DNA of 64,000 bases from Magnaporthiopsis rhizophila (taxonomy: Eukaryota; Ascomycota; Sordariomycetes; Magnaporthales; Magnaporthaceae): the NCBI GenBank assembly GCA_003049465.1, contig PYSS01000001.1, positions 215,026 to 279,025 on the forward strand, given 5' to 3'. A program made the position numbers and the translations under genes. The notes beneath the pieces were generated by a model. The model ran no database searches and was not told the DNA's origin. It saw only the letters and a list, made by a program, of their open reading frames with translations. Below, piece by piece: positions 33,901 through 46,496 of this stretch. How positions within the stretch are numbered: the first letter of the stretch is position 1; every line of letters starts with the position of its first letter.

Positions 33901-35783
33901 AGACACCAGAAACAAGGCCACGGTGGCGATAAAGGCTTCCGACTGTTGCTTCTCCGGCGTTGCAACCGACTTCATCTTCGCCACAAATTGAGTTGGATAC
34001 GTCTCGACCTCGACGTCGGGGATGTCGGTCGTCGAAAGTGCTTCTTGCGGCTTGCTCCAGACGACATGGACAAGGTGGCGGTGCGCAAAGGACGCCTCCG
34101 AGACAGCCTTATATGATATCTTGGCCCCCGAATCCTTGCCGCGGCAAGCCTCTTCCAGAGCCCTCATTGGGCTCAGGCCAGTCCACTTGCCGAAGTCCCG
34201 GACTTTCAGCTTTATCCCGTCGGCCCCGTTGATAACCGTGCTCGACTTTCCGGTGGTGGGGTCAACCTCGGTCACCGGCAAGCTGGCGAAGAGATCAGCA
34301 AGCGCACCATCCTCGTCCTCGCTGGCCTGTGCGAGTATTTCCGCCGCCATCTTCTCGGCCTCACGAGCGATGTCGTCCTCAGAAGACTGGCCCTTGGCCG
34401 CCTTGCGCTCCTCCTCAGCCGCAGCCGCAGCCTCTTCGTCTTGCCGCTTCTTATTAGCCGCGTATTCCTTTTCGAGGACGATTTTGTTCTCTCGCCATTG
34501 CATATCCGCAGCCTCTTTCTCGAAAAGAATGTCACCCTCAATCTTTGCTATCTTGGCCTTGAGTCTCGCGACGTCCATATCGTCTTTGGCGCCTTGGTTT
34601 GAGCCGACGTCAAGGGATTTTGGTTTTTCCTTTGGCCTGTCCAACAGCGGCCGCTGCAAGACAAATAGCCTGGTCCGAGCATCCAAGTATTGTGGCACAA
34701 GTTCGTCGGGCTCGATGTCACTGTCATAGGTAACAGTAGTCTTTCTGGGTGATGATGCTCGAGGAGACTTGTCCGTGGGTGCACGGCCCTTCCGCCGCTT
34801 CTGCTTGTCTTCTACCTCCAGCAGGCGTGGAGTTGACGCCCCGGATGGCAAAGGGGTATCAAAAGGTGTTTCTGTAGTCCCTTGGCTGTTAGAACGGGGA
34901 CACTAGGGTCAATGGGGAGGCATACGGGTGAGGCCCAGGTTGGACGGATGTCTAGGTAGATAAGTTGGAAGATCGGGGAGTCCGATATAAGAGGCGCCAC
35001 TTCGTGCGTCTGGACATGGAGGAGTGAGAGCGACTGACCTGTCGCCGACTTGCCCCCCATCCGCGTCGGTTTCTCGTAGCCTGGCAGCTCTTCGTTTCCG
35101 CACTCACGCGCAAACCAAGCCATCGCCTCATCTAAGCCCCATATTGTGTCGCCCTTCACGGGCGCAATGCTTGGGGCGATCTCGAGGATGTGATCGAAGA
35201 GTGGAGGTATTTTTTCCTCAGGGAACCCGGCACCGCCTATCGTTTCCTGGAGGGTCCATAACCTCACGATCAAGTCCTCCTCGGAGGGCAACTTGCCGGT
35301 GGATGAGGACTCGGGGCTCAGGCCCGAGTTTCCGAAGCGGCTCTCGGCCTTGATTAGGTCGAGAAGCTGCTCGATGATCTCGGGCGGCAGCCATTTTCGC
35401 GTGTTGAGCGACTCAGATTGGCCGCGAAGAAGGCGGCGGTCTGTCTCTAACCTATTGCGCTGGCGCTGGGCATCACGGCGGACCTTTGCGGCGTGCTTGT
35501 CGACGAGAAGCTGGAGCTCCGATTCCTCGAGTTGTTTCTCAAACTCTTCCGGGCTCAGCTGCTGGCCCTGCCCTACCGCATTTGGCGCAAGTGAGCCCGA
35601 GCCCGAACTGGCAGCCTGTGGGGCAGCTCCCGTCGTGGTGGAAGATGCACCCCCAGGCTTGGAGCCGGCAGAAGCCTCATCAGCTTCAGCAGGGTCTGCA
35701 ACCCTGGGCTTTGAAGCAATCGATGTTGTGGCAAACCCCCGGTTGTTGGCCGCCGGCTTCTTCTTTTTCTTGTTGGGGGCCAT
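30926..35783 (-). CDS. DHX29-like DExH-box RNA helicase
   Basis: ATP-dependent RNA helicase of the DEAH/RHA group, closest in layout to DHX29/yeast YLR419W, which work in translation on structured mRNA (family knowledge). Four minus-strand exons: 35783-35039, 34871-31427, 31319-31244 and 31162-30926, giving 1500 aa. The N-terminus is basic (APNKKKKKPAANNRG), followed by a UBA-like and charged coiled region. The helicase core shows motif I GETGCGKST (about 712), motif II DEVH (about 819), SAT (about 852) and motif VI QRRGRAGRV (about 1080), then the winged-helix/ratchet and OB-fold region (FPIALLCGDVRCD joined to MYSGVFILDGNRARF). Intron 3 has a perfect TACTAAC branch. It is divergent from GCN1, with 676 bp between starts. 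Confidence 0.9.
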
Positions 35784-36459
35784 TCGAGGAGTACCCCCAG
35801 CAGTCGGCAGGCAAAGGCCGAGCAACAATCAGCTAGTATACCGATGGCAGAAATACGTGAGGTGACGTATCTGGGTCGACAGCACTGTGCAAGCAATGTT
35901 GTGAAAGGGCACTCGGCCCGGATATATTGGACTGTTTTTCCGATCTTGGTGTGATGTGATCTGGTTTGCCGTCTTCGTGTTTATATCTGCGGTCGGAAGG
36001 ATGGCTTTCCTTGGGATGAATTGTCGGGTCGGAAGTTAGGTAAGGTGGTGGTTGAAGAACCGTTGTAATGGAGACTGAGGAGGACGAGCCGAATTTGTGA
36101 CGGTCCAAACAATGAGTGATGTTGCGGGCAGCTGCAATGGGCGGGCTCCATGTGTACCTTGTACCTAGCACAACGAACAAAATCTCACACCGCCTGCCTA
36201 TCACGTCCTAGACCCCACCCCCACGACCGCTGTATTTACGGTGGCGGCCTGACAGCGGGGAAGGAATTCTGTTGGTGCCGCAAGCGAAAATCGCAGCTGA
36301 GCTCGAGCCGTTGGTGGCAGTAAAAAGCGGGCAGCACGGCAGACAGGACAGGCCACTGCTACCACTTCGGTTCTCGAAAGTCGCAATTTCCGCCCCCAGC
36401 TCAAGTGACCCCGTCGCAAGTGCCCTCGCCATGCCCGCGGACTGCTTCTTCAAGCAATC
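35784..36459. promoter_or_regulatory. divergent promoter region, helicase and GCN1
   Basis: 676 bp between the divergent starts of two translation-related genes. It must contain both promoters. A short upstream ORF of GCN1 lies at its right edge. No binding site is called. Confidence 0.55.
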
Positions 36460-36478
36460 ATGTCAGAAGACGCAGTGA
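36431..36478 (+). promoter_or_regulatory. upstream ORF overlapping the GCN1 start
   Basis: An ATG at 36431 in a good context (G at -3) opens a 15-codon frame (MPADCFFKQSCQKTQ) that ends at TGA 36476-36478, 16 bases past the GCN1 ATG and in another frame. If the mRNA starts upstream, ribosomes must leak past it to make Gcn1. No transcript start is known from the sequence. Confidence 0.5.
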
Positions 36479-39400
36479 ATGGCGAGGCTGCGGGTCAGAT
36501 CGACCTCGCCGCCACAAAGCAGGCTCTACTCTCCTCTTCGACTTCTGCGCGCACCGCCCAGCTGCGCCTCGTCGAGGACAAGCTTTCGCAGGATGGTAAC
36601 TTTGCCCAACCGGTCCCGTCTTCGTCATACGTCCACACAACAATGTGTCTGACCATCTTGTGCGAGCAGCCATCGACCAGACAGGCCTATCCAAGCTGCT
36701 CCCGCTGTTCTTCCTCACCCATGCCTTCTACCACGACCGTCCGTCCCGCCGAGCCGTACAACGCTGTTTGGTGATTTTCTCCCAAAAGGGCGACGAGAAG
36801 CTTCTTACGGCCCTCGTCGGGGCCATAAAACGCGAGGCACAAAAGCCTACAATAGCTCCTAGCAGTGCCTTTGTCCTCCTCGAGTGGTGCTGCTTGCTCA
36901 TCGAGAATCTGGCAGGGACGGCTCTTTGGGTTAAGCTTGGGAAGGAACTGATTCTAGCCTCCGCCGATTGCCTGGAGCGGTGCCTCCAGTCCCCGTTCAA
37001 CAAGCATGTCGGCCACTCCGCGTTGGTCGTCACCAGGCGTGCCTTCAGGAAGATCGTGTCCTTCGAGTCGACGCGTGAGCAGGCCATCACGGAAGCAGTG
37101 CAGCTGCTGGCTACCAAGGGGGCGCAACCTACGGCCAAGCACTCTGTCACACTGGGAGTCATTGCCGGTGTTTGCTCTCGCAAAGACTATGCGAAACCTA
37201 TCCTTGAGAAGCTCAAGCCCCAATACTTTGGCTTCTATACCCGGGAGATCATCGGCTCGAGGACGCCGGTGCCGAGTCACCTAGCCGGGGCTCTCTACGA
37301 CTTCTTTCACTCCTTTCTCACGCTTGAGGAGCTCGGGAAGGATGTTATCCCTTCGCTAGAAAAGGGGCTTCTTCGAGCGCCCGAGATCGTCCTCAACGAC
37401 CTTGTCACGCCCCTTGTCGGCGCCCTTCCGGCTCAGTACGACCTGTCAGGTATCCTGAGCAACAACCTTCTGAAGCCTCTGCTCTCCAACACGAAATCTA
37501 CCAATCCGACAATTCGCAGTGGCGCCCTTGCGGCCTTCAAGACCATCATTCCGCGCGCTTCTGACCTGGAGGCCCTGGGCAAGGCCACCGACGAAATTGC
37601 TACACCCCTGAAAGGTGGCAAAGTAGCGTCTGCCGACCAGAGGGCCATCAACTCCGAGATGCTCATGGAACTCGCCAAGACTGAGGCCAATGCCACCAAG
37701 ATCTGCCTCGCTCTCCCGGTGGTTGCTGGAAAGGAGGGCAATGAGCCTGCGCTCGCAGCAGAAACATCGGCACTTACCGAAGCTGCCAAGACCCTGCTCA
37801 AATCAGGAGCTGAGGTTCCCGCCGCAGTCATCGATGCATTCAAGAAAGGTCTCGCGGACAAGAAGGCAACCTCGAGAAAACTCTGGATTCTCGCCGCGGG
37901 AGAGCTGCTACTGGATGCATCCCAAACCACCCCGCTCTCAGCACCAGCTCTCAAGGTCACTGAGGGGATTATGCCCGCGCTTTTTGAGACGTACAACGAT
38001 GCGGTTGCGAACCCACTCACGTCGTCTCAAAGCGGACTGATAACCGGTGCCTACATTACATGTAGCATTGCTCCGCTGGTCTTTGGTGGCAACACTAGCG
38101 GGCCTCTGGAGGCGCTCTCAAAGAAGTTCTCAATCGCCAAGCACTGCCTTGTCACTGAGCCCAAGCCCTCGTTCCTGTTGACTCCTCGGCTTTATAGCAA
38201 GTTGGCATCCAACGATGACCTGAGATGGCTCACCCGTGCCTTGGTGGCGGTGGTGAATGATCTGCCGGACGACGGCAGCTCTAGCGTATGCTTGGCTTGG
38301 TCTCAAGCCTTGATCTATCTGGTGTCATCGGCTACCACATCCTCCCAAGTCCGCAAAGAGCTTTGCCGGCAGGTATCCGACCTCTACCAGCGCAACCCCA
38401 AAAAGATATCTAGTGTCCTCACCAGTGGCATATGGCACTGGCTAGGTGCTGGAGAAGAGGGGGACAAGGACAGTGCGGCTACGCTCGCAAAGGCCGATAC
38501 TACTCATTTGAACTTGATTCTCAGGGCGATATGTCTGCCTGCAAGAGAGCTGCCGGAAGGTGCCGCCGAAGTCACCGAGCGTTCTACCTTGGAAACCCAG
38601 ATGTGTTCACTGCTCGTTCTGGCTCGCCCTGAGCTAGTCCCTCGGTCCAGCTGGATCGACCTCTGCTTGCGCGTTGGTCTGGATCCCGGCGAGCTGGCGA
38701 AGAACAACGAGAAGGTGCTGCTGCAGGAAGTTGCGATAAGGAGCACGCTTGACCAAAAGGTACCTCCATCCTTTCGCTAGATGTCAAGTCCTTGCCCTGC
38801 TAGACACAACTTGCTGACCTCATCACGCAACAGTCGGCCGCCATCAGAAACGCAGCGTACAAGGCTGCCGTCGAACTGGTGTTCGTAGCACCCGACGTGA
38901 TGACACCTCGGATCATACAGCTTATAGAGCAAGACTTGGACGTCGCAGCCCTAGAGGGCATTGGCCCCCTCGAAGCCGCAATATTTCGCACACCCGAAGG
39001 CACCGCGTTTGTCGATGTACTGGCCAAGAAGTCAAGCAATGTCCCAATCAAGGGTAAAGAGGCCGACACACTGAAATGGGAGGCCGAGCTCAGGTCGCAG
39101 CTGGCTCAGAAGAAGGGCCAGCAGCAAAAGCTCAGCGCCGATGACAAGGCCAAGGTCGATGCCCAGTTAAAAAAGGAATCGGCCATTCGGGAGCGAGTCC
39201 GAGGTGTCGCCGCCAAGGTCATGCGCGGCATAGGTGTCATCCACAGCCTCGCCACCGGTCCTCCCACCGATGCAGGCTTGTGGATGAGCCCCGCCGTCAA
39301 GGCCCTTCTCGGCGCCATCGACGCTGGTGCATGCCTCATCACAGAAGACGCTGCTCCTTTGGCTTACCTGGCCTGCGCCGATCGGGTTTCAACCCGACTG

Positions 39401-42400
39401 GGTTCCTTCCGCGAGTTCATCGGAGTGGCCACGTTGAGGGCTCACGATGTGGAGCTCATCCCTGAGAACCTCAAGCAAGAGCCACTCCACGAGCTGGTTA
39501 CCAGAGTCCTGTACCGTCTTCGGTTTGCCGGAGAGCAGCGTCCTTTCGACAGCGTCTCTGCTATCTATATGCTTCCTCTTGTCCTTCTCGTCCTCCAGAA
39601 GGGCGGCTTCGGTGGCACTGCCGAAGACAAAGACACTCAAATCGTATTGGCGACAGAGTTTCTCGGATTCCACACTGATACAAGCGCTGACGAGGCACTT
39701 CCCAGGGCCGAGATGCTCGAGACCCTCATCAGCTCCATGCAACAGTACAACCAGCATTACAAGATCATCAGAGATTGCTTCTCCGACATGGTCCGTTGCC
39801 TGGCGCCAAACATCAACGAAAAGGAGATCGGCGTGGTGGCCCGCGGAGCCATTGTTCCCCAAACCAGCGTCCGCACAACAGTGCTGCAGTCGATCAGCGC
39901 CGACGTCGACATGAGCGAGCTGGAGTTCTCGGAAGAGATATGGCTTGCGTGCCATGAGGATAACGTGGAGAACGTAGATCTTGGTCGAGAGATCTGGGAG
40001 GAGAGTGGCTTCGAAATTTCAGAGGACGTCCCAAGGAAAATGCTCCCTTACTTGGAAAGCAAGGACGGCCAGCTTCGTAGAGCCGCCTCGCGAGCTCTCG
40101 CTGAGGCTTGCAAGCGCCACCGCAAAACAGTCAATCCTATTTTGGAGAAGCTGCGACTGGCGTACGTCGGGTTTGCCAAGCCCCGCGTGCCCGAGCTGGA
40201 CGAATTCGGCATGCCAAAGAAGATGGACCTCTCGGACCCGTGGGAGGCAAGGCACGGAATCGCCAGCGCGTTCAAGGAGTTATCCCCATACCTCGAGAGG
40301 CAGCACCTGGATGCTTTCTTTGCCCTCCTCATTGAGCAAGGCCCTCTGGGTGATCAAAACAGCTCTGTTCGTGCCGAAATGCTCGAGGCTGCTAACAAGG
40401 CTATCGAGGTCCACGGCAAGAGCATTGTGGACAAGCTGATGAAGGTCTTCGAGAAAACCTTGGAGGCCCCCGACAAGGGCTCTGCCGCCAGCGACCGTGT
40501 CAACGAGGCTGTCATCATCATGTATGGTGCTCTGGCGCGGCATCTCAAGGCTGGCGATGCCAAGATACCTGTGGTCATCGAGAGGCTCCTGGCTACTCTA
40601 AGCACCCCATCTGAGGCTGTCCAGTATGCCATTGCGGAATGCCTACCCCCACTAGTCCGATCCTGCGGGAACAAGGCTTCCAAGTATTTCGAGGAGATCA
40701 TGGAAACACTGCTCACTTCCAAGAAGTACGCCGTCCAACGGGGGGCGGCCTATGGTCTGGCTGGGTTGGTTCTTGGCCGGGGCATCATTGCCCTCCGGGA
40801 ACATCGGATCATGTCGACCTTGAACGGGGCGCTCGAGAACAAAAAGGATGCATCGCAGCGAGAGTCTGCTCTGCTCGCCTACGAGCTACTAGCCACCATG
40901 CTCGGGCGCCTGTTCGAACCGTACGTGATTCAAATCGTCCCGCAGCTGTTGACTGGGTTCGGCGACTCCAACGCCAACGTGCGCGATGCTGCCCTTGCGT
41001 CAGCCAAGGCTTGCTTTGCCCGGCTGAGCTCCTACGGAGTCAAGAACATTCTGCCAACCTTACTAAACGGTCTCGACGACGACCAGTGGCGAAGCAAGAA
41101 GGGAGCGTGCGACCTCCTCGGCGCCATGGCATACCTCGACCCACAGCAGCTCGCGTTAAGTCTCCCTGAGATTATTCCTCCCCTCACGGCTGTTCTCAAC
41201 GACAGTCACAAGGAAGTGCGGTCTGCCGCCAACAAGAGTCTGAAGCGGTTCGGCGAGGTTATCAACAACCCGGAGGTCAAGGGTCTCGTCGACATCCTTC
41301 TGAAGGCGCTCAGCGACCCGACAAAGTACACGGACGAAGCTCTGGATTCGCTCATAAAGGTGCAGTTCGTCCACTACCTCGACGCGCCATCGCTCGCCCT
41401 GGTCAGCCGCATTCTGCAGCGCGGCCTTGGCGACCGGTCCAACACAAAACGCAAGGCATCTCAGGTCATCGGCAGCCTGGCGCACCTTACGGAGAGGAAA
41501 GACCTGGTGTCGCACCTCCCGGTCCTCGTTGCAGGGCTCAAGGTGGCAGTGGTCGACCCTGTCCCGACAACCCGCGCCACCGCGTCGAGGGCGCTGGGAT
41601 CTCTAGTGGAGAAGCTTGGAGAGGAGGCCCTGCCCGATCTCATTCCCGGGCTTATCCAGACGCTCAAATCGGACACGGGTGCCGGAGACCGGCTTGGTTC
41701 CGCTCAGGCTCTCAGCGAGGTCCTTGCCGGCCTGGGAACTACCCGCCTCGAGGAGACTCTGCCCACCATTCTGCAGAACGTCGAGTCCTCAAAGCCTGCC
41801 GTCCGGGAGGGCTTCATGTCTCTCTTCATCTTCTTGCCAGTGTGCTTCGGTAATAGCTTTGCCAACTACCTTGGCAGGATCATTCCGCCGATTCTCTCAG
41901 GCCTTGCGGACGACATCGAAGCGATCCGAGAGACGGCGCTCAAGGCCGGCAGGCTGCTTGTAAAGAACTTTGCTGTTCGGGCAGTCGACCTTTTGCTACC
42001 AGAGCTCGAGCGCGGTCTAGCTGACGACAGCTACCGTATCCGCCTGAGCTCGGTGGAGCTCGTTGGCGATCTCCTCTTCAACCTGACCGGCGTCTCGGCC
42101 AACCAGGAGCCCGGCGATGAAGAGGAGGAGGAGAGGATAAAGGAGGCTGGTGCTTCGCTCCGCGAAGCTCTCGGCGACGAGAAGCGCAACAAGATCCTCT
42201 CAGCCCTGTATATCTGCAGGTGCGACACTGCTGGTGCCGTTCGCACAGCCGCTATTGCCGTCTGGAAGGCCCTGGTGTCGAGCCCGAGGACCCTTAAGGA
42301 ACTGGTTCCCACACTCACGCAGCTTATTATTCGCCGGCTTGGGAGTTTCAACATGGAGCACAAGGTCATCGCCAGCAACGCCCTAGGGGAGCTCATTCGC

Positions 42401-44726
42401 AAGGCAGGAGACAACGTGCTCGCCACCCTCCTTCCCACTTTGGAGGAAGGTCTCCAAACCTCGACCGATGTGGATGCCAGGCAGGGTATCTGCCTAGCCC
42501 TCAAGGAGCTCATCTCGTCAGCTTCCGAGGAGGCTTTGGAGGACCACGAGAAGACGCTCATCTCGGTGGTCCGCACCGCACTTACCGACTCTGATGACGA
42601 TGTGCGCGAGGCAGCGGCCGAGGCCTTTGACTCCCTGCAGCAGATCCTCGGCAAACGGGCGGTAGACCAGGTGCTGCCTTATCTCCTCAGCCTCCTCCGG
42701 TCGGAGGACGAGGCCGAGAATGCTCTGTCTGCGCTGCTAACCCTTTTGACCGAGACTACCCGGTCCAACATCATCCTTCCCAACCTCATTCCAACGCTTA
42801 TCGCACCCCCTATTTCTGCTTTCAATGCCAAGGCCCTTGCGTCGTTGTCGAAGGTTGCCGGTGCTGCTATGAACCGCCGTCTCCCCAACATCATCAACTC
42901 GCTCATGGAAAACCTTGTCAACTGCACAGACGACGATCTCCGCGCAGACCTCGATGCCTCGTTCCATACCGTCATCCTGTCCATCGACGAGTATGATGGA
43001 CTGAACACCATCATGAACGTGCTGCTCCAGCTCACAAAGCACGAGGATCACCGCAAGCGCGCGGCCACGGACCTGCAGCTGGCCAAATTCTTCGCCGCTA
43101 CGGATGTCGACTACTCGCGCTACAACCAGGACATCATCCGCTCCCTCCTCGTCTCGTTCGATGATCAAGACATGGGTGTTGTCAAAGCCGCATGGAGCGC
43201 CCTCAGCGAGTTTACTAAGAAGCTCAAGAAGGAAGAGATGGAAGCACTCGTCTCGTCGACGCGACAAACCTTGCTCTTGGTGGGAGTCGCAGGCTCGAAT
43301 CTCAGGGGCTTTGAGCTACCCAAGGGCATCAACGCCATCCTTCCCATCTTCCTTCAGGGGTTGATGAATGGATCACCAGACCAAAAGACGCAGGCAGCGC
43401 TCGCCATCTCCGACATCGTGGACAGGACGAGCGAGGCCTCGCTGAAGCCCTTCGTCACGCAAATCACCGGTCCGCTGATCCGTGTCGTGTCGGAGCGTTC
43501 CACTGAAGTCAAGTCTGCCATTCTGCTGACTCTCAACAACCTCCTGGAGAAGATGCCGATGGCTCTCAAGCCGTTCTTGCCACAGCTACAGCGTACTTTT
43601 GCCAAATCGCTCGCCGACACGACAAGCGAACAACTCCGCACTCGCGCGGCCAAGGCACTCGGTACACTCATCAAGTTCACACCTCGTGTCGACCCTCTAA
43701 TCGCCGAGCTTGTCACGGGGTCCAAGACATCAGACCCTGGCGTGAAGACAGCCATGCTCAAAGCGCTCTTTGAGGTCATCAGCAAGGCCGGCGCCAACAT
43801 GGGAGAACCCTCGCGGGCGGCCGTTCTGGGCCTGATCGACATGGAGACAGATGAGAAGGACGATGCTATGACCATCACGAACGCCAAGCTCCTGGGCGCG
43901 CTTGTCAAGAATGTGCCAGCAGATGCGGCTAGTCACCTTATCAAGACGCGGGTTTTGACGCCCACCCCAAGCAGCTCATCGATGCTGGGGCTGAACGCCG
44001 TCCTGCTAGAATCTCCGAAGGCGATTCTTGAAAGCCCATGGGCTGACGAACTGCCCGACATTCTCTGCCGGGGAATGTCCAGCAAGATTGTAAGTTTCTC
44101 CTTTTCTTCATGCCATCCATCTCCTTGCTGGTCAAATGTGATTCTAGCAAACCGACACTAACATCAGCCAGGCCTTAATCGCGGACAATTCGATTCTCGC
44201 CGCAGGCAAATATCTGCTCTGCGACAGTCCCAAATCTTTCGAGAGCACCAAGTCGGTGTTTGAGGCCCTGGCAGAAATCATCCAACCCGGCAGACCTACC
44301 GACTCGCGGCGGCTATCACTCGTCATTGTGCGCACAGTCTCGCGCGCCAACATCGACATGGCTCGCGCACACCTGCCACTTCTCGCACCACCAGTTTTCG
44401 CCTCGGTTAGAGACCCCGTGATCCCGGTCAAGCTAGCGGCAGAGGCAGCCTTCGTGGCGCTTTTCAACGTGGCCGACGACGAGTCGAAGGTATTTGACAA
44501 GTTCATGGCGGGCGCCGGGGCGGAGCTGCCACCAAACACGAAGCGGAGCATGCAAGACTACTTTAAGAGAGTTGCTCTTCGCCTAGGCAGTCAGGTGCGT
44601 GAGCGCAGGGAGGCTGAGGGCGGCGCCGGAGGGCTAGGCCTGTCAAACGACGAGGTAGAAGATGAAAAGGAGATCTGGAGTGTAGGCAAGATGGACGACG
44701 GAGCCAACGTTTTTGGGCAGGATTGA
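36460..44726 (+). CDS. GCN1: Gcn1, activator of the eIF2-alpha kinase Gcn2
   Basis: Giant HEAT-repeat protein that binds stalled or colliding ribosomes and activates the Gcn2 kinase in amino-acid starvation. Exons 36460-36595, 36670-38759, 38834-44089 and 44172-44726 give about 2678 aa, matching the usual length of about 2670. The start is MSEDAVNGEAAGQ. HEAT repeats run nearly throughout. The eEF3-like region is clear (residues about 1590-1800: GLGDRSNTKRKASQVIGSL, LPDLIPGLIQTLKSDTGAG, GFMSLFIFLPVCFGNSFANY). The Gcn2-binding region should lie at about 2080-2450 by family comparison. The end is acidic (EDEKEIWSVGKMDDGANV). The acceptor of intron 1 is either 36666 or 36669, a one-residue difference. 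Intron 4 uses the second of two nearby AGs (44171) to keep the frame. An out-of-frame upstream ORF overlaps the start. Confidence 0.95.
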
Positions 44727-45402
44727 TCATGGCATTGAGCGGCACATAGGAGGTGACAGATGGACGTCACCGTTCTCTTCGTGGGTTGGGGGGCGGCAGG
44801 ACATGACTCTGGATTGGGCGGTTGGTCTCGGGTGTATGTCTCTCTCAATGGACTTGAAAAGATACTTTGGTTTGTATGCAGGTGCGATGCATTTAGCGTA
44901 TAAAAGGGAGGAGTATCCAGCACACAAGCTATACTGGCAAGTTACCTCGGGAAACATTCACTGTGGCACAATGTGGTTGCTGTTCTTGCGAGTCCGGGGA
45001 TAACAATGCAACAATGACCGATTGATAGAATAAGTAAAAAAAGAAAAAAGACCAAAAAAAAACTTGCCCGTAAACAGCGTGCGTGCCTGCCCGCGTGCGA
45101 CCTCCAAGCAAGCGGCCCTCCAGCAGCCAAAGACACCGACAACGGACAGACGCGGGTCGAATTTGCCCACTCGGCCATAGCCGCACGGGCCCACGCGCTG
45201 AGCACGCCCAGTCACATGATACCCCACCAGCACCCCCGCGTGCTTAGTCAACCGTTCTCTTACCTTGCCCTAGCGATTCCCGAACCCACACAAACGAATC
45301 CGCGTGGGAAAAGACAGCGGCAGTCCCAGCGACAAATCTCCAACTTTTTTCATCAAACGACCAGATTCAGCAACCGGCCATCACCCTGAACAGCAATTCA
45401 AG
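44727..45402. other. intergenic, GCN1 to RPL19
   Basis: 676 bp with the GCN1 3' flank and the RPL19 promoter; A-rich from 45030 to 45062, C-rich before the RPL19 start. No other gene seen. Confidence 0.55.
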
Positions 45403-46496
45403 ATGTGAGTATGGGCTCCTCGCGACGATAGGGCGCTTCTTTGGCGACCGGCGCAGAAACGATGGGGAACAAGCAGGGCTAAGCCGGCCGGCGACGACGC
45501 ACACCACGCCCCGCCCTCGCTGGCTGCGGCCGACAGCGCCAGGGACACACGAGATGCAGAGGAAGCCTCATCCGCCGGAACCTGCGGGCTAACAGGATCT
45601 GGCTCTGCCATTTAGGGTCAACCTGACGACTCAGAAGCGTCTTGCTGCGTCCGTTCTGGACTGCGGCAAAAACAAGATTTGGCTGGATCCCAACGAGGTC
45701 TCCGAGATCAGCAACGCCAACTCCCGCCAGACCATCCGCAAGCTCGTCCAGGATGGCCTCATCATTAAGAAGCCCGTCACCATGCACTCAAGAGCACGCG
45801 CTCGTGAGCTGAACCTCGCCCGCCGGATCGGTCGCCACCGTGGCTTTGGAAAGCGCAAGGGTACCGCCGATGCCCGTATGCCAACGTACGTTGTGCCTCC
45901 ATAGATCCAGAACAGACAGCCCGCGTCAGGATGAAGGAAGCAGCCGGGAGTGAGCTCGGTGGACGCGGGAAGAGAGGAATTGCAACTGGGCTTCAAATTT
46001 TGGCGGGCGTCGAGAAACAGTTTCTCATTCGGATCGGCCCGAAACACATTTGGCTGACCTGCGCCCCCACGTTACAGTCAGGTTCTTTGGATGCGCCGTC
46101 TGCGTGTCCTCCGCCGTCTTCTAGTCAAGTACCGTGCCAGCGGCAAGATCGACAAGCACCTGTACCACGAGCTCTACCACTCCGCCAAGGGTAACACTTT
46201 CAAGCACAAGCGCGCCCTCGTTGAGCACGTACGTTCAGACAACCCTTCTCCATCCATGGCCATCGAACCCGCCAAACATCGCAGATTCCGGCAGTTCCGC
46301 TTCTTTGCCAAACGTGCCGCTAACATCCAAACCCGCTTCGCAGATTCACCGTGCCAAGGCCGAGAAGCAGCGCGAGAGGCTGCTCAAGGAGGAGATGGAC
46401 GCCAAGCGTGCCAAGACCAAGGCGGCCCGCGAGCGGAAGCAGGAGAGGCAGGCGGCCAAGAGGAACGCTCTGGCCGGCGAGGACGAGGAGAAGTGA
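45403..46496 (+). CDS. RPL19: 60S ribosomal protein L19 (eL19)
   Basis: Cytosolic large-subunit protein. Four exons: 45403-45404, 45616-45885, 46078-46228 and 46344-46496, giving 191 aa. The first exon contributes only AT of the start codon; the G comes from exon 2 after a 211 bp intron (GTGAGT donor, GCTAAC branch, TTTAG acceptor), giving MVNLTTQKRLAASVL. The conserved blocks DPNEVSEISNANSRQTIRKL, RIGRHRGFGKRKGTADARMP, VLWMRRLRVLRRLLVKYR and KGNTFKHKRALVEHIHRAK are intact, and the C-terminal helix is Lys/Arg/Glu-rich. Length fits eL19. The three introns and the split start codon make the gene easy to mis-call from open frames alone. Expected to be highly expressed. Confidence 0.96.

Noticed and set aside
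45886..46077. Possible box C/D snoRNA in RPL19 intron 2
   Set aside because: A GATGAAG and a CTGA are present but the C box is imperfect, the CTGA coincides with the branch site, and no terminal stem was found.
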